A stretch of 64,000 bases of DNA from NCBI RefSeq assembly GCF_910594985.1, contig NZ_CAJVCE010000005.1, positions 248,001 through 312,000 on the forward strand. The letters are read 5' to 3'. A program made the translations under genes and the position numbers. Under the pieces are notes generated by a model. It had not been told where the DNA came from. It saw only the letters and a program-made list of their open reading frames with translations, and searched no databases. Below are positions 8,193-16,397 of this stretch, piece by piece; position 1 is the stretch's first letter; every line of letters begins with the position of its first letter. Source of the stretch: Paenibacillus allorhizosphaerae (lineage in GTDB: Bacteria > Bacillota > Bacilli > Paenibacillales > NBRC-103111).

Positions 8193-8603
8193 ATGGCTAA
8201 ATTGACACCTTATCTTTTTTCGGAGGATTCCCGGGCTCAAGCGGAGTTTTATGTGAAAGCGCTCGGCGGGGAGATCTTGTCCGTGATGACGCATGGACAG
8301 CTCCCCAATGCAAGCGAAGCGCTCAAGGACAAAGTGATGCATCTTAGCATGGTGGCGGCAGGACTTCAATTCTACATGTGCGATTGCTTTGTAGAACCGG
8401 CAGTACAAGGGAACAGTATTAATTTGAGTCTCGAATTCGCTACGGAGGCCGAAGCGCGTAAGGCATTCGATAATTTAGCGGAAGGCGGCAATGTAAAACA
8501 CCCGTTGAAGCCGGAATTTTGGGGCTCGCTGTTCGGACAAATCGAGGACAAATTCGGCATTAACTGGATGATCACCACCGAGGCGAAACCGGTCAACCCC
8601 TAA
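8193..8603 (+). CDS. VOC-family protein (PhnB/glyoxalase-like)
   Basis: 136 residues with the paired beta-alpha-beta-beta-beta units of the vicinal oxygen chelate fold: YLFSEDSRAQAEFYVKALGG at the start, then INLSLEFATEAEARKAF and WGSLFGQIEDKFGINWMI at the end. This is the PhnB/DUF1338-like subgroup of uncertain reaction that often has few metal ligands. GGGAGG lies upstream of the ATG. It is a single gene flanked by a terminator and no obvious partners. Confidence 0.85.
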   Translation: MAKLTPYLFSEDSRAQAEFYVKALGGEILSVMTHGQLPNASEALKDKVMHLSMVAAGLQFYMCDCFVEPAVQGNSINLSLEFATEAEARKAFDNLAEGGNVKHPLKPEFWGSLFGQIEDKFGINWMITTEAKPVNP

Positions 8604-8636
8604 ACCGGCGCAACCCGCTCCATGTAAAACATGAGT

Positions 8637-8684
8637 CGACACAAAACAAAACAGCTGTCGAAGCAGCTGTTTTGTTTTGTGTCG
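8637..8684. terminator. 21-bp perfect inverted repeat, bidirectional terminator
   Basis: A perfect 21-bp stem with a 6-base loop (TCGAAG) lies between the convergent VOC and PL6 genes. The ACAGCTG core is flanked by AAACAAA on one side and TTTGTTTTG on the other, so each strand gives a hairpin followed by a U-rich tract. Confidence 0.75.
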
Positions 8685-8852
8685 ATGATCCTATCCGTAC
8701 GACTCTCCTTTTGAAAGCAATGCTTCATCGTGCAATTTGCGGTAAACCGCCGGTCATATGATTACGACTGCGCAGCGATTGGATGCATACCTGCATAGCT
8801 GGCACCCAATGGTATTGCGATTGGCGCTTTGGTTCACCGTCGCGCACATCTC

Positions 8853-10592
8853 TTATGCCCCACGGCCTTTTCTTCTTCGCCCTCTGTTTATCCCCCATAC
8901 GAGGACGCCCAAGAGAATCAAACCCGCCGCGCCCATGTACATATAGTACTCGCCGTTGCGTGCGCTTGCTTCCGTCGATGCAGGCACCGCCTCCGCTGTT
9001 CCTGCAGCTAACGCCTTGCTCTTCGCAGCTGCATCTCTTGCCGACGTTCCAGCAGCCGTCGAGACCGCTGCAGCCGGCGCGGCGGCCGGCGGAGCCTCCA
9101 GCCAGGACGGCCCGACCTGCCCGCGGGATAACGGCGCCCGTTCCGGCTTCGATGCCGACAGCTCATCCGCGCCGACGTCCTTCGAGCTGTCCCGGCTTTG
9201 CCCGTCCATATCCTTATCGACGTACGGAAAAGATCCTTGCGCCTTATCCTTGACGGGACTTGCGGCCGACGGCCGGAACAGTCCGTCGCTGCTCATGGCG
9301 ACAGCCGGGTCTTGCATCGTTATCCCTTCAGGCACGGGGGTTATGCCTAATTCCGCTCCGAACATTACATTGCCTTTATAGGTCATATTCGTCGGTTTGG
9401 TCAACAGATTGACCAGAGGAGCTGTTGTGCCGTAGATGACATTGTTCGCGATCGTAATGCTGTCGGGGGGAACGTTATAGCCATCCGACCCGACGCCGAT
9501 GTGCACATTGTTTTTATTGTTGACCAGTGTGTTGTGCACGATCTCCGCATACCTCGCCTGCTTGTAGGTATGGAGCACCAGTTCACCGTGGCTTGGGTCT
9601 TCGTTATACTTCGGGTCTCCGTTCATTAGGATGATCGCGGCGCTGAGCGGCTTATAGCTGCAGCCAATGCCGGAAATGTAGTTGTTGTACACTTTATGCC
9701 CATAGCCGATAATGCGAATGCCGACCGTATTGCACAAGTTTCCGCCGAATATATAATTTCCGTATACTTGGCTGTTGTCTCCATGCCGGAGCACAATGCC
9801 GCCCTGCGAATTGCGCAGTGTGTTATAACGGATTATATTTTCCCACGATTTGACCGAGATGATCTCCGCTTCCCCGTTCGCTTCCTCGAACAAATTCGAT
9901 TCCACTACCGTATTGGAAGGTCCCCGGGAATACTCGCTCGTGCCGATGCGGATCGCCTCCGCGCCGTTTTTGCCGAAGACGGGAATTTTCCCGAAATAGT
10001 TATTGTCGATTTGATGGTAATCGCGGTCTTTGTCCGTGTCCCCGTATCTCCATACGACAAGCAGCGCTCCTGCGTGATTTTTCCCTTCGAAGTGGGAATG
10101 ATCCACCCTGTTGTGCGTTCCGAAAAGTGAAACCCATTTGTAATCGGTATCCTTGTTCGGCGGGTTGTAGCCGATCATTTGGGTATTGGTCAACCGCGAA
10201 TAGTTGGCATGCTTGCCTGCCCCGTCGCGGAATTCGACGATGCCGCCGTAGGACGTATTCGGAAAGCCGCCGTCTTGAAAGCGCAGCCCGTCCACCACCC
10301 AGTAATCTTTGCCGATTCGAAGACGCGACGTTCCCGTCAATATCACTTTTCCGCCGGTTTCCGCCCGCAGTGTGATCTCTTTGCCGGGCTCGCCGCTATT
10401 TCCGTTCAGCCGGATCAACGTATCTTTCCATGTCCCGTTTTTCATAACGATCGTATCCCCGGGGAGCGCTGCCTTGATTGCTTTATCTAGCTCCGCGGAA
10501 TCGCTTACAACATATTGCTCGGCGCTCGCCGGCATAGCAAAAAACAAATACCCGACCGCTACAAAAATATACAGTACAATCGTCCGGATCAA
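8853..10592 (-). CDS. Secreted, membrane-anchored polysaccharide lyase family 6 (alginate lyase/chondroitinase B type)
   Basis: From a TTG at 10592 the product is 579 residues. The TTG is 7 bases after GGAGG; an ATG at 10619 lies upstream of that site and so is unlikely. A signal peptide ends ASA-E. The body is a right-handed beta-helix of the PL6 family. Counted from the 10619 ATG, the catalytic pair is Lys257 (SVKSWENIIRYNT) and Arg278 (GGIVLRHGD), with the same 21-residue spacing as Lys250/Arg271 of chondroitinase B. After about residue 500 comes an Ala/Pro-rich linker, one membrane helix (MGAAGLILLGVLVWGI) and a basic tail RGRRRKGRGA, so it should be tethered outside the membrane. No LPXTG is present. 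Its own strong promoter lies upstream. Alginate and dermatan sulfate are both possible substrates. Confidence 0.9.
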   Translation of the reverse strand: MIRTIVLYIFVAVGYLFFAMPASAEQYVVSDSAELDKAIKAALPGDTIVMKNGTWKDTLIRLNGNSGEPGKEITLRAETGGKVILTGTSRLRIGKDYWVVDGLRFQDGGFPNTSYGGIVEFRDGAGKHANYSRLTNTQMIGYNPPNKDTDYKWVSLFGTHNRVDHSHFEGKNHAGALLVVWRYGDTDKDRDYHQIDNNYFGKIPVFGKNGAEAIRIGTSEYSRGPSNTVVESNLFEEANGEAEIISVKSWENIIRYNTLRNSQGGIVLRHGDNSQVYGNYIFGGNLCNTVGIRIIGYGHKVYNNYISGIGCSYKPLSAAIILMNGDPKYNEDPSHGELVLHTYKQARYAEIVHNTLVNNKNNVHIGVGSDGYNVPPDSITIANNVIYGTTAPLVNLLTKPTNMTYKGNVMFGAELGITPVPEGITMQDPAVAMSSDGLFRPSAASPVKDKAQGSFPYVDKDMDGQSRDSSKDVGADELSASKPERAPLSRGQVGPSWLEAPPAAAPAAAVSTAAGTSARDAAAKSKALAAGTAEAVPASTEASARNGEYYMYMGAAGLILLGVLVWGINRGRRRKGRGA

Positions 10593-10745
10593 ACATAACC
10601 CTCCTCTTTCATGCGACACCCATCTCTACTGCGCCTTCGCGGTTTAAAGAACTTAACCATTCTTGCATATTAAAAAACTGCAGAAACCCTCGATGCGGGC
10701 ACTACAGCCGGTTGGAAAGAATGAAATACTACAATTGGTAAGCTG

Positions 10746-10774
10746 ATTATATTTTAGGTATAATGCCGTGTCAA
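10746..10774 (-). promoter_or_regulatory. Consensus sigma-A promoter for the PL6 gene
   Basis: On the minus strand TTGACA (10769-10774) and TATAAT (10746-10751) are separated by exactly 17 bases, a perfect match. Transcription would start near 10739, giving a leader of about 145 bases before the TTG start codon at 10592. No clear riboswitch is seen in the leader. Confidence 0.75.
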
Positions 10775-10815
10775 TGCGGCGGCTTGTCGGAAATTCGTCG
10801 AAAGGTGACGCCGGC

Positions 10816-11541
10816 TTACGATTTGAACCGGTATGTACCGACAACGGGACGATGGTCCGAGGCGTCGGATGCGACGACTTCCCGCTCAACGAGCTCCAAT
10901 TGGTCGTTATAAAAGATATAATCGATCCGGACTTCGGGCGTGATCGACGGAAAGGTATTCACATCGGCGACGCCGGAGAACGTGTCGGACAAGCCGCTCC
11001 GCTTGAAACGGCCGATTTCATCACTGTCCGGACGGGCATTGAAGTCACCGACAAGCACGAGCGGAAGCGCGCTGCCCTTCATGATGTCAAGCACTTCCTC
11101 CGCCTGCTTCATTCTTTGCTCCGAAGTCAGTCCCATATGAATGTTATAGAACATGAGCCGCCGGTCCGGGGGGCCGATTTCCGTCTCCAGCATTCCTCTT
11201 TGTTCCCCGCCGAAGCTGCTGAGCGAATAATTGCGCGACCGGATAATCGGATACTTGCTTAGCACGGCCGTGCCGTACTGCCGTCTCGGCTCCCCTGGAG
11301 CACGGGGATCGCGGTCCAAATTCGGCGCGAATACGAGCTGCATGTCAAGCGTCTCCGCGAGGCTATGGCCCAAATCCATAAAAGCGCTGCGGTCCGACCA
11401 ATGCTTGTCGACCTCCTGCAGCCCTGCGATATCGGGATCGGCGGCTCGGATGGTCTCGGCGATTCGTTCCAGGTTGCGCTTGTTGAACGTATCCGTGCCG
11501 TAATGAATATTGTAGGACATCAATTTCAGCGTCGAACTCAT
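10816..11541 (-). CDS. Endonuclease/exonuclease/phosphatase (EEP) family hydrolase
   Basis: 241 residues with the complete EEP signature: KLMSYNIHYG (Asn metal ligand region), IAGLQEVDKHW (Glu), MFYNIHM, LVLVGDFNARPDS (Asp/Asn), IDYIFYND and the terminal ASDHRPVV with the catalytic His. Such proteins hydrolyse phosphodiester bonds in nucleic acids, phospholipids or inositol lipids; no signal peptide is seen, so it is probably cytosolic. A TATAAT box lies at 11616-11621 on the minus strand but without a good -35. It follows the terminator of the large lyase operon and seems to be separately transcribed. Confidence 0.85.
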   Translation of the reverse strand: MSSTLKLMSYNIHYGTDTFNKRNLERIAETIRAADPDIAGLQEVDKHWSDRSAFMDLGHSLAETLDMQLVFAPNLDRDPRAPGEPRRQYGTAVLSKYPIIRSRNYSLSSFGGEQRGMLETEIGPPDRRLMFYNIHMGLTSEQRMKQAEEVLDIMKGSALPLVLVGDFNARPDSDEIGRFKRSGLSDTFSGVADVNTFPSITPEVRIDYIFYNDQLELVEREVVASDASDHRPVVGTYRFKS

Positions 11542-11693
11542 TGCAGCGTATTTCCCTCCATCTGGTAGTTATGAGAACTTTGTCGTTCCAGCGGGCCGTC
11601 TCTCGTGTTGTCCCTATTATATTAGCAGACGGGTATTTCCCTTTCAATTACAAAAGTGGCCGGCTGGCACAGCGTTTTTTAGATATATTGGCA

Positions 11694-11742
11694 GCAAAAA
11701 AAGCCTGGGAATTTGTTCGTGAAGAAACAAATCCGCAGGCTT
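11694..11742 (-). terminator. Intrinsic terminator ending the large lyase/sulfatase operon
   Basis: On the minus strand AAGCCTGCGGATTTGTT pairs with AACAAATTCCCAGGCTT (one mismatch) around an 8-base loop, followed by a run of seven U. It is 138 bases downstream of the last operon gene. The 340-base stretch between 11541 and 11880 contains this hairpin and a lone TATAAT box; I see no gene in it. Confidence 0.85.
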
Positions 11743-11879
11743 GAAGGCCGTCACGGTTATTCACGCGCCTCTCCTAAGCGCACATGCGCGTCACGGGATG
11801 GCACTCAACAATAACCGGCAGCTGTAATGGTAACGCCGCTTACGCTTGCGCCATACCGGCACCGGCTCGATAAGGCAGT

Positions 11880-13202
11880 TTACTTCTTCGGCTTTTCGGC
11901 CTCGATGTCTTTGGCAAGCAGTTCCGACGCTTCCCTGACCGCCGTGACGATATCTTTTTGGCCCCGGCCGATATCGCCGACCGCAGTGTTAAGCCGTTTC
12001 CAGGCCAAGTCGTTATATTCGGTGAGCGGTGCGGGCGCCGCATACGTTTGCGGGAAGATCGCGTTAATGTTTTTGCCTTTGTATTTCGGCAAGTCTTGCG
12101 CGAACGTTTTTTTGATATCGGGATTTTTCAGCGCAGACTCCACTCCCGTCTTGGAGCGGATCGTCTGAAATTCGTCCGATGTCAGCGCTTGCAGCACGTC
12201 CATCGCGTCGTCCTTGTACTTGCTTGTTTTGCTAATATAAATATAGCCCGGGTACGCTTGCGGACCGCCGGCTCCAAGCTCTTTGAAATAAGGCATAGCC
12301 GCATAATCCCAATTCAGGTCTTCAGGGAAATTAAGGGCCGCGTTCGAAAAATGAGACCACATGGCCAGCGTCTTATCTTTGGCGAACATATTGGACTGCG
12401 CCGTGGATGCGAAGAACCCTCCCGCAAGCGGCTTGCCGTCCGGCGGCGGAATGAGCTGATAAAACCGTTTGAGGTTATCCAGGAACGTCATCATTTTCGG
12501 GTTGTCGAAAGCGGGCTTAAGCGTCTTCGGATCGATAAACGGCGCCGAAAATTGATTGGTCTTCAAAAAATGCTCCGGCGACGCGAGGAATCCGTAATAT
12601 TGCGTTCCGTTGTCGTTGCGGGTAACCTGCTTGGCCAAATTGTAAATTTCATCCCACGTCATGCCATCCTTCGGGTAAGGGACGCCGAATTTATCAAAGA
12701 TGTCCTTGTTGTACATAATGACCGGCGAAGTGTTGGACAACGGCAGCCCGTAGATGCCGCCGCCCGCAATCTCTTTTTGCTGCTGGATCGTGAAAGGCTC
12801 GAACCGGTTCAAATCGACGTTCTTCTTTTTGATCAAATCCGTCAAATCATACTGGAAATCGTTGCGGAGCAAGTTCAAATGCGTGTGGCCAATGGAAAAA
12901 ATCAAAATATCGAACTGCTGCCCCCCGGAAATGAGCCCCTCCATCGACTTGGAGGCCGGCACCGGAACAAACTTCGGCGTAATGTAAGGAAACTTTTGTT
13001 TGATGTAATCGCCATAGTTTTTCATGAAATCTTCTTCTTTCCAGTCGGCGTTGCCGGTTTGATAGAAGACGAGCTCAATCGGCTGTTTTTTGCCCGTTTC
13101 GGCCGCCCCCTGCTGCTTTCCCGTACTGCATCCGGCAAGCAAGCTTCCCGATAACGACGCTGCGATAGCGATAGTTCCTGACAAGCGAATCCACGATTTC
13201 AT
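11880..13202 (-). CDS. ABC transporter sugar-binding lipoprotein (family 1), last gene of the lyase operon
   Basis: 440 residues from the ATG at 13202, which follows AAGGGGG by 8 bases. The signal peptide ends LLAGC with lipid-anchored Cys25. The body is a family 1 solute-binding protein: IELVFYQTGNADW, FDILIFSIGHTHLN, YGLPLSNTSPVIMYNKDIFDKFGVPYPKDGMTWDEI and a C-terminal helix-rich tail. It should capture an oligosaccharide released outside the cell. No permease gene is next to it. It is related to the second binding protein at 20617-21930, sharing MYNKDIF-KFGVPFP/YPKDGMTWD. It is followed by the operon terminator. Confidence 0.92.
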   Translation of the reverse strand: MKSWIRLSGTIAIAASLSGSLLAGCSTGKQQGAAETGKKQPIELVFYQTGNADWKEEDFMKNYGDYIKQKFPYITPKFVPVPASKSMEGLISGGQQFDILIFSIGHTHLNLLRNDFQYDLTDLIKKKNVDLNRFEPFTIQQQKEIAGGGIYGLPLSNTSPVIMYNKDIFDKFGVPYPKDGMTWDEIYNLAKQVTRNDNGTQYYGFLASPEHFLKTNQFSAPFIDPKTLKPAFDNPKMMTFLDNLKRFYQLIPPPDGKPLAGGFFASTAQSNMFAKDKTLAMWSHFSNAALNFPEDLNWDYAAMPYFKELGAGGPQAYPGYIYISKTSKYKDDAMDVLQALTSDEFQTIRSKTGVESALKNPDIKKTFAQDLPKYKGKNINAIFPQTYAAPAPLTEYNDLAWKRLNTAVGDIGRGQKDIVTAVREASELLAKDIEAEKPKK

Positions 13203-13362
13203 ACATATGTCCCCCTTAATCATTCGAAGTCTCTATATGGATTGATCGGTTCTGCATCACGAAAGCTCGCTTCAATCAACCGGCGGCCATCGTTCAAGAA
13301 GTTATGTTACAGCAGTCCGTTCCGTTCCCCGTCTCTCTATTTGCATGCTTGGGCTAAAACGA

Positions 13363-14766
13363 TTACCGGACCGTCTCCACGTACGGCGCGTCCTTCACCT
13401 CGCGCTGCAGCTTATACAGCTCTTCCGTCAACCGCTTCACCGTATCCGCATAAGCCGGATCGGCGTACACGTTGTTCATCTCGTACGGATCGCGTTGCAG
13501 ATCGAACAGCTCCCATTCCGGCGGCTTCGGATCGTCGATCGCATCGGTCGCTCCGAGCGCGTCGGCGTAATAATAGATCAGCTTGTAATTGTGCGTGCGC
13601 AAGCCGTAGTGGGCATAAACTCCGTGCTCGCTCAAATGCATCCAGTACCGGTAGTACATCGAAGTCCGCCAGCCGTCAGGCAGCTCTCCTTTCATGAGCG
13701 GCCGCAAGCTGCCGCCCTGCATCTCTTCCGGAACGGCGATGCCGGCATAATCGAGGAACGTCGGAGCGAAATCGACGTTAAGCGCCATCGCATCCTGCAC
13801 TGTTCCCGCCTTAATTTCCTTCGGATAGCGGACGATGAACGGCATGCGAAGCGATTCCTCATACATGAACCGCTTGTCGAACCAGCCGTGATCGCCGAGG
13901 AAAAAGCCTTGATCCGACGTGTAGACGACGATCGTATCGTCAGCCACTCCTTCGGCTTCGAGCGTATCCAGCAGCCGTCCGACATTGTCGTCGATCGAAG
14001 CTACACAGCGTAAATAATCTTTGATGTAGCGCTGGTATTTCCAGCTTCTCAGCTCCCGCTCGGAAAGCCCTTCGGGCGGGTCGAGTTTCAAATCTCGTTT
14101 TTTCAAATCGCGGTCGATTCGCATGATCGCCGCCTCGGCAGCCGCTGCGCGGTTGCTATAATCGTCGTTGAACGTCGGCGGCTCGGGAATCTCGACGTCT
14201 TCGTATAAATGCGCGTGCTTCTCGTCCGGAATCCACGGACGGTGCGGCGCTTTATGATGGCACATCAGGAAGAACGGCCGCTCCTTATCCCGCTTCCGAA
14301 TCCAATCGATGGACTGATCGGTAATAATGTCAGTCACGTAGCCCTCGTATTGTTTCTCTTGGCCCATCTCGATAAATTTCGGATTACGGTAATCCCCTTG
14401 GCCGGGCAGTACGTTCCAGTAATCGAAGCCGGTCGGGTCGCTGACGCCGCCGTGGCCGAGATGCCACTTGCCGACGATCGCCGTCTGGTAACCCGCCTGT
14501 TGCAGCAGTTTGGACACCGTTTGCTGGGAGCCGTCGAAACGGTCTCCCAGCGTTAGTACGCCGTTCAGGTGATTGTACAAGCCGGTCAATATCGTTGCAC
14601 GGCTCGGCGCGCAAATCGAATTGGTGCAGAAGCAGTTGTCATACCGCATTCCTTCGTCAGCAATCCGGTCGAGATTCGGCGTCTGATTGATCCGGCTGCC
14701 GTAGCAGCTCATCGCGTGCGCCGCATGGTCGTCGCTCATAATGAATACGATGTTCGGTCGGTTCAT
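13363..14766 (-). CDS. Sulfatase (Cys-type, formylglycine-dependent)
   Basis: 467 residues from the ATG at 14766, which has AAAGGAGC upstream. The start NRPNIVFIMSDDHAAHAMS supplies the calcium ligands; the nucleophile motif is CAPSR at 52-56 followed by ATILTG. Further family features are VGKWHLGHGG, FLMCHHKAPHRPW, YTSDQGFFLGDHGWFDKRFMYEESLRMP and WELFDLQRDPYEMNNVY. This belongs to the iduronate-2-sulfatase/N-sulfoglucosamine-type branch of the sulfatase superfamily. No signal peptide, so probably cytoplasmic. It lies 28 bases after the DUF3604 gene within the lyase operon. Exact sulfate position is not deducible. Confidence 0.93.
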   Translation of the reverse strand: MNRPNIVFIMSDDHAAHAMSCYGSRINQTPNLDRIADEGMRYDNCFCTNSICAPSRATILTGLYNHLNGVLTLGDRFDGSQQTVSKLLQQAGYQTAIVGKWHLGHGGVSDPTGFDYWNVLPGQGDYRNPKFIEMGQEKQYEGYVTDIITDQSIDWIRKRDKERPFFLMCHHKAPHRPWIPDEKHAHLYEDVEIPEPPTFNDDYSNRAAAAEAAIMRIDRDLKKRDLKLDPPEGLSERELRSWKYQRYIKDYLRCVASIDDNVGRLLDTLEAEGVADDTIVVYTSDQGFFLGDHGWFDKRFMYEESLRMPFIVRYPKEIKAGTVQDAMALNVDFAPTFLDYAGIAVPEEMQGGSLRPLMKGELPDGWRTSMYYRYWMHLSEHGVYAHYGLRTHNYKLIYYYADALGATDAIDDPKPPEWELFDLQRDPYEMNNVYADPAYADTVKRLTEELYKLQREVKDAPYVETVR

Positions 14767-14794
14767 TGTCCGTCGCTCCTTTGCCGCTTGCCGG

Positions 14795-16300
14795 TCAGGC
14801 AAGCACGTAAATAGGGGATATCCAGGCGCATTGGCCGTTGACCTGCTTGATTTCCGCGTGATATACGTCGCACTCCGATTCGGCCAGCGTATCCGTCCAG
14901 ACTTCGCTTACGGTATACGCCTGCTGCGGAATCGCGCGATGCACCATGATCGCTTCGGAATTGTACGGCTGCAAATGCACGGTACGATTGCCGCCGAGCA
15001 GCTCGCCCACGGTCGTCTTGATCTCCGCACCGTTCGCTTTGATATGCAGCTCGGTACCTACATCGCCCTCCACTTCGAGAATAACCGCCGCTGTATGAGG
15101 ATGCAGCGTCGTCGGATTTTTGAACGACATGCAGGACCATGCCACCGCTTGATCCGACTGGCTGACGATCCGGTTGCCGAGCGCATTCATCGTTGGGTCG
15201 TCTCTCAGCTCGGGCGTCGGAGCGAGAATGCTGCGGCCGCGGAAGCACGTTTCCACCGCTGCCAGCTTGCCGCCCCGCACTTCGGCGATGGCGTCCCATT
15301 CGAACCCGGCTTTATTGTTCCCCCAGCCCAGTTCCACCTTCACCTTGTACTTGCCTGCCGTTTGGGAGACACCGGAACTTTGTCCTGCAAGCAGCTCACC
15401 GTTCACGACCTTCCACGGACGCAAGTTTTTATAGACGACGATCTTGTCGATCTGGTCGCATGCGGTAACGTTCAATTCGAACCGGCGCTGGGATGCGGTC
15501 GTTTCGCTGCCCATCGGCAGCCCGTTCATTGTGAACTTGCATTCGATCTTGTCACCGGTAACCGCGTACGTTCTGCGGGCAAGGATCGCCTCCCATATCG
15601 ATTCGCGCGTCTTGGCGTCGGCCAACACCGCCAGGCGGCCGTCTCCGTACGAACCGGGATAACCGGCATGGTGATCGGTCGATCCGACGAAGCCGAATCT
15701 CAGCTTGCGCGCGAGTGCGGCGTATACGCTGCTGCGCGAGTCTCTCGGCCCCATGTCGTGATAGTACGGGAACGGGCTTTGATCGGACATGCCGCTGCCG
15801 TGCTTCGAATACACTTCGACGATCGGGCTGATGGCCGCGCTAAATCTGTCCCAGTTGCCGCCGCGGTAGCCCGGCGTGTAGCCGACATGATGCGGCACGG
15901 CGATGACCCGCCGAGGCGCGAGCTTCTCTACAATCGCCGCAGGCGATTCCCCTTCGACAAGCGGGAAATCGTCATCCGGCGACAAAAAATGGTGATCGCC
16001 GTACTTGCTCGAATGCGCCTCGTACCCTTGGAACGTGACGAACTCGCCGGGCACGTTGAAGCTTTTTACCGTTTCAAGCACATAATCCCAATGGTTCCGC
16101 AGCTTGGCGAAGCCTTCTTTATGGAAATCGACCAAATATTCGAGCCCTTCCGTACGGGCCGGGATATCGTACCAGGACGCGTGACCGATGATCGCGCAAA
16201 AGTCGAGCTGGCCTTTGGCCGCCTGCAATGCGTTCTCCAGTCCCCCAAATCCGTAGCTGATGCCGCAATGATTATGCAAATCTCCCCAATATAATGGCAT
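14795..16300 (-). CDS. PHP-fold/DUF3604 metallohydrolase (CehA/McbA-like)
   Basis: 501 residues beginning YWGDLHNHCGISYG, the HxH metal motif of PHP-type hydrolases, followed by FQGYEAHSSKYGDHHF, VIAVPHHVGYTPG, VEVYSKHGS, GFVGSTDHHAGYPG and a C-terminal beta-rich region from about residue 270. The pattern is that of DUF3604 proteins, a group that includes carbaryl hydrolase-like enzymes and many proteins next to sulfatases and lyases. A trinuclear metal site hydrolysing an ester, sulfate ester or phosphate ester is plausible, but the reaction is unknown. The ATG has AGGAGAGG upstream. Its place between a lyase and a sulfatase gene suggests a role on an oligosaccharide substituent. Confidence 0.8.
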   Translation of the reverse strand: MPLYWGDLHNHCGISYGFGGLENALQAAKGQLDFCAIIGHASWYDIPARTEGLEYLVDFHKEGFAKLRNHWDYVLETVKSFNVPGEFVTFQGYEAHSSKYGDHHFLSPDDDFPLVEGESPAAIVEKLAPRRVIAVPHHVGYTPGYRGGNWDRFSAAISPIVEVYSKHGSGMSDQSPFPYYHDMGPRDSRSSVYAALARKLRFGFVGSTDHHAGYPGSYGDGRLAVLADAKTRESIWEAILARRTYAVTGDKIECKFTMNGLPMGSETTASQRRFELNVTACDQIDKIVVYKNLRPWKVVNGELLAGQSSGVSQTAGKYKVKVELGWGNNKAGFEWDAIAEVRGGKLAAVETCFRGRSILAPTPELRDDPTMNALGNRIVSQSDQAVAWSCMSFKNPTTLHPHTAAVILEVEGDVGTELHIKANGAEIKTTVGELLGGNRTVHLQPYNSEAIMVHRAIPQQAYTVSEVWTDTLAESECDVYHAEIKQVNGQCAWISPIYVLA

Positions 16301-16397
16301 GTTGATCCTCTCCTATTTGTATGGTCGATGGTAGAAAGCAGTATAAATTTGGAATCCATATGTTTGTCTAAAAACAGGGACAGCGTGCCGGATAAGG

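Noticed and set aside
11958..13154. 398-codon open frame on the plus strand
   Set aside because: Shadow of the sugar-binding protein gene, whose signal peptide and lipobox are unmistakable.
14741..16294. 517-codon open frame on the plus strand
   Set aside because: It is antisense to the DUF3604 gene; its composition (Arg- and His-rich) is that of a GC-rich shadow frame and no family motif is seen.
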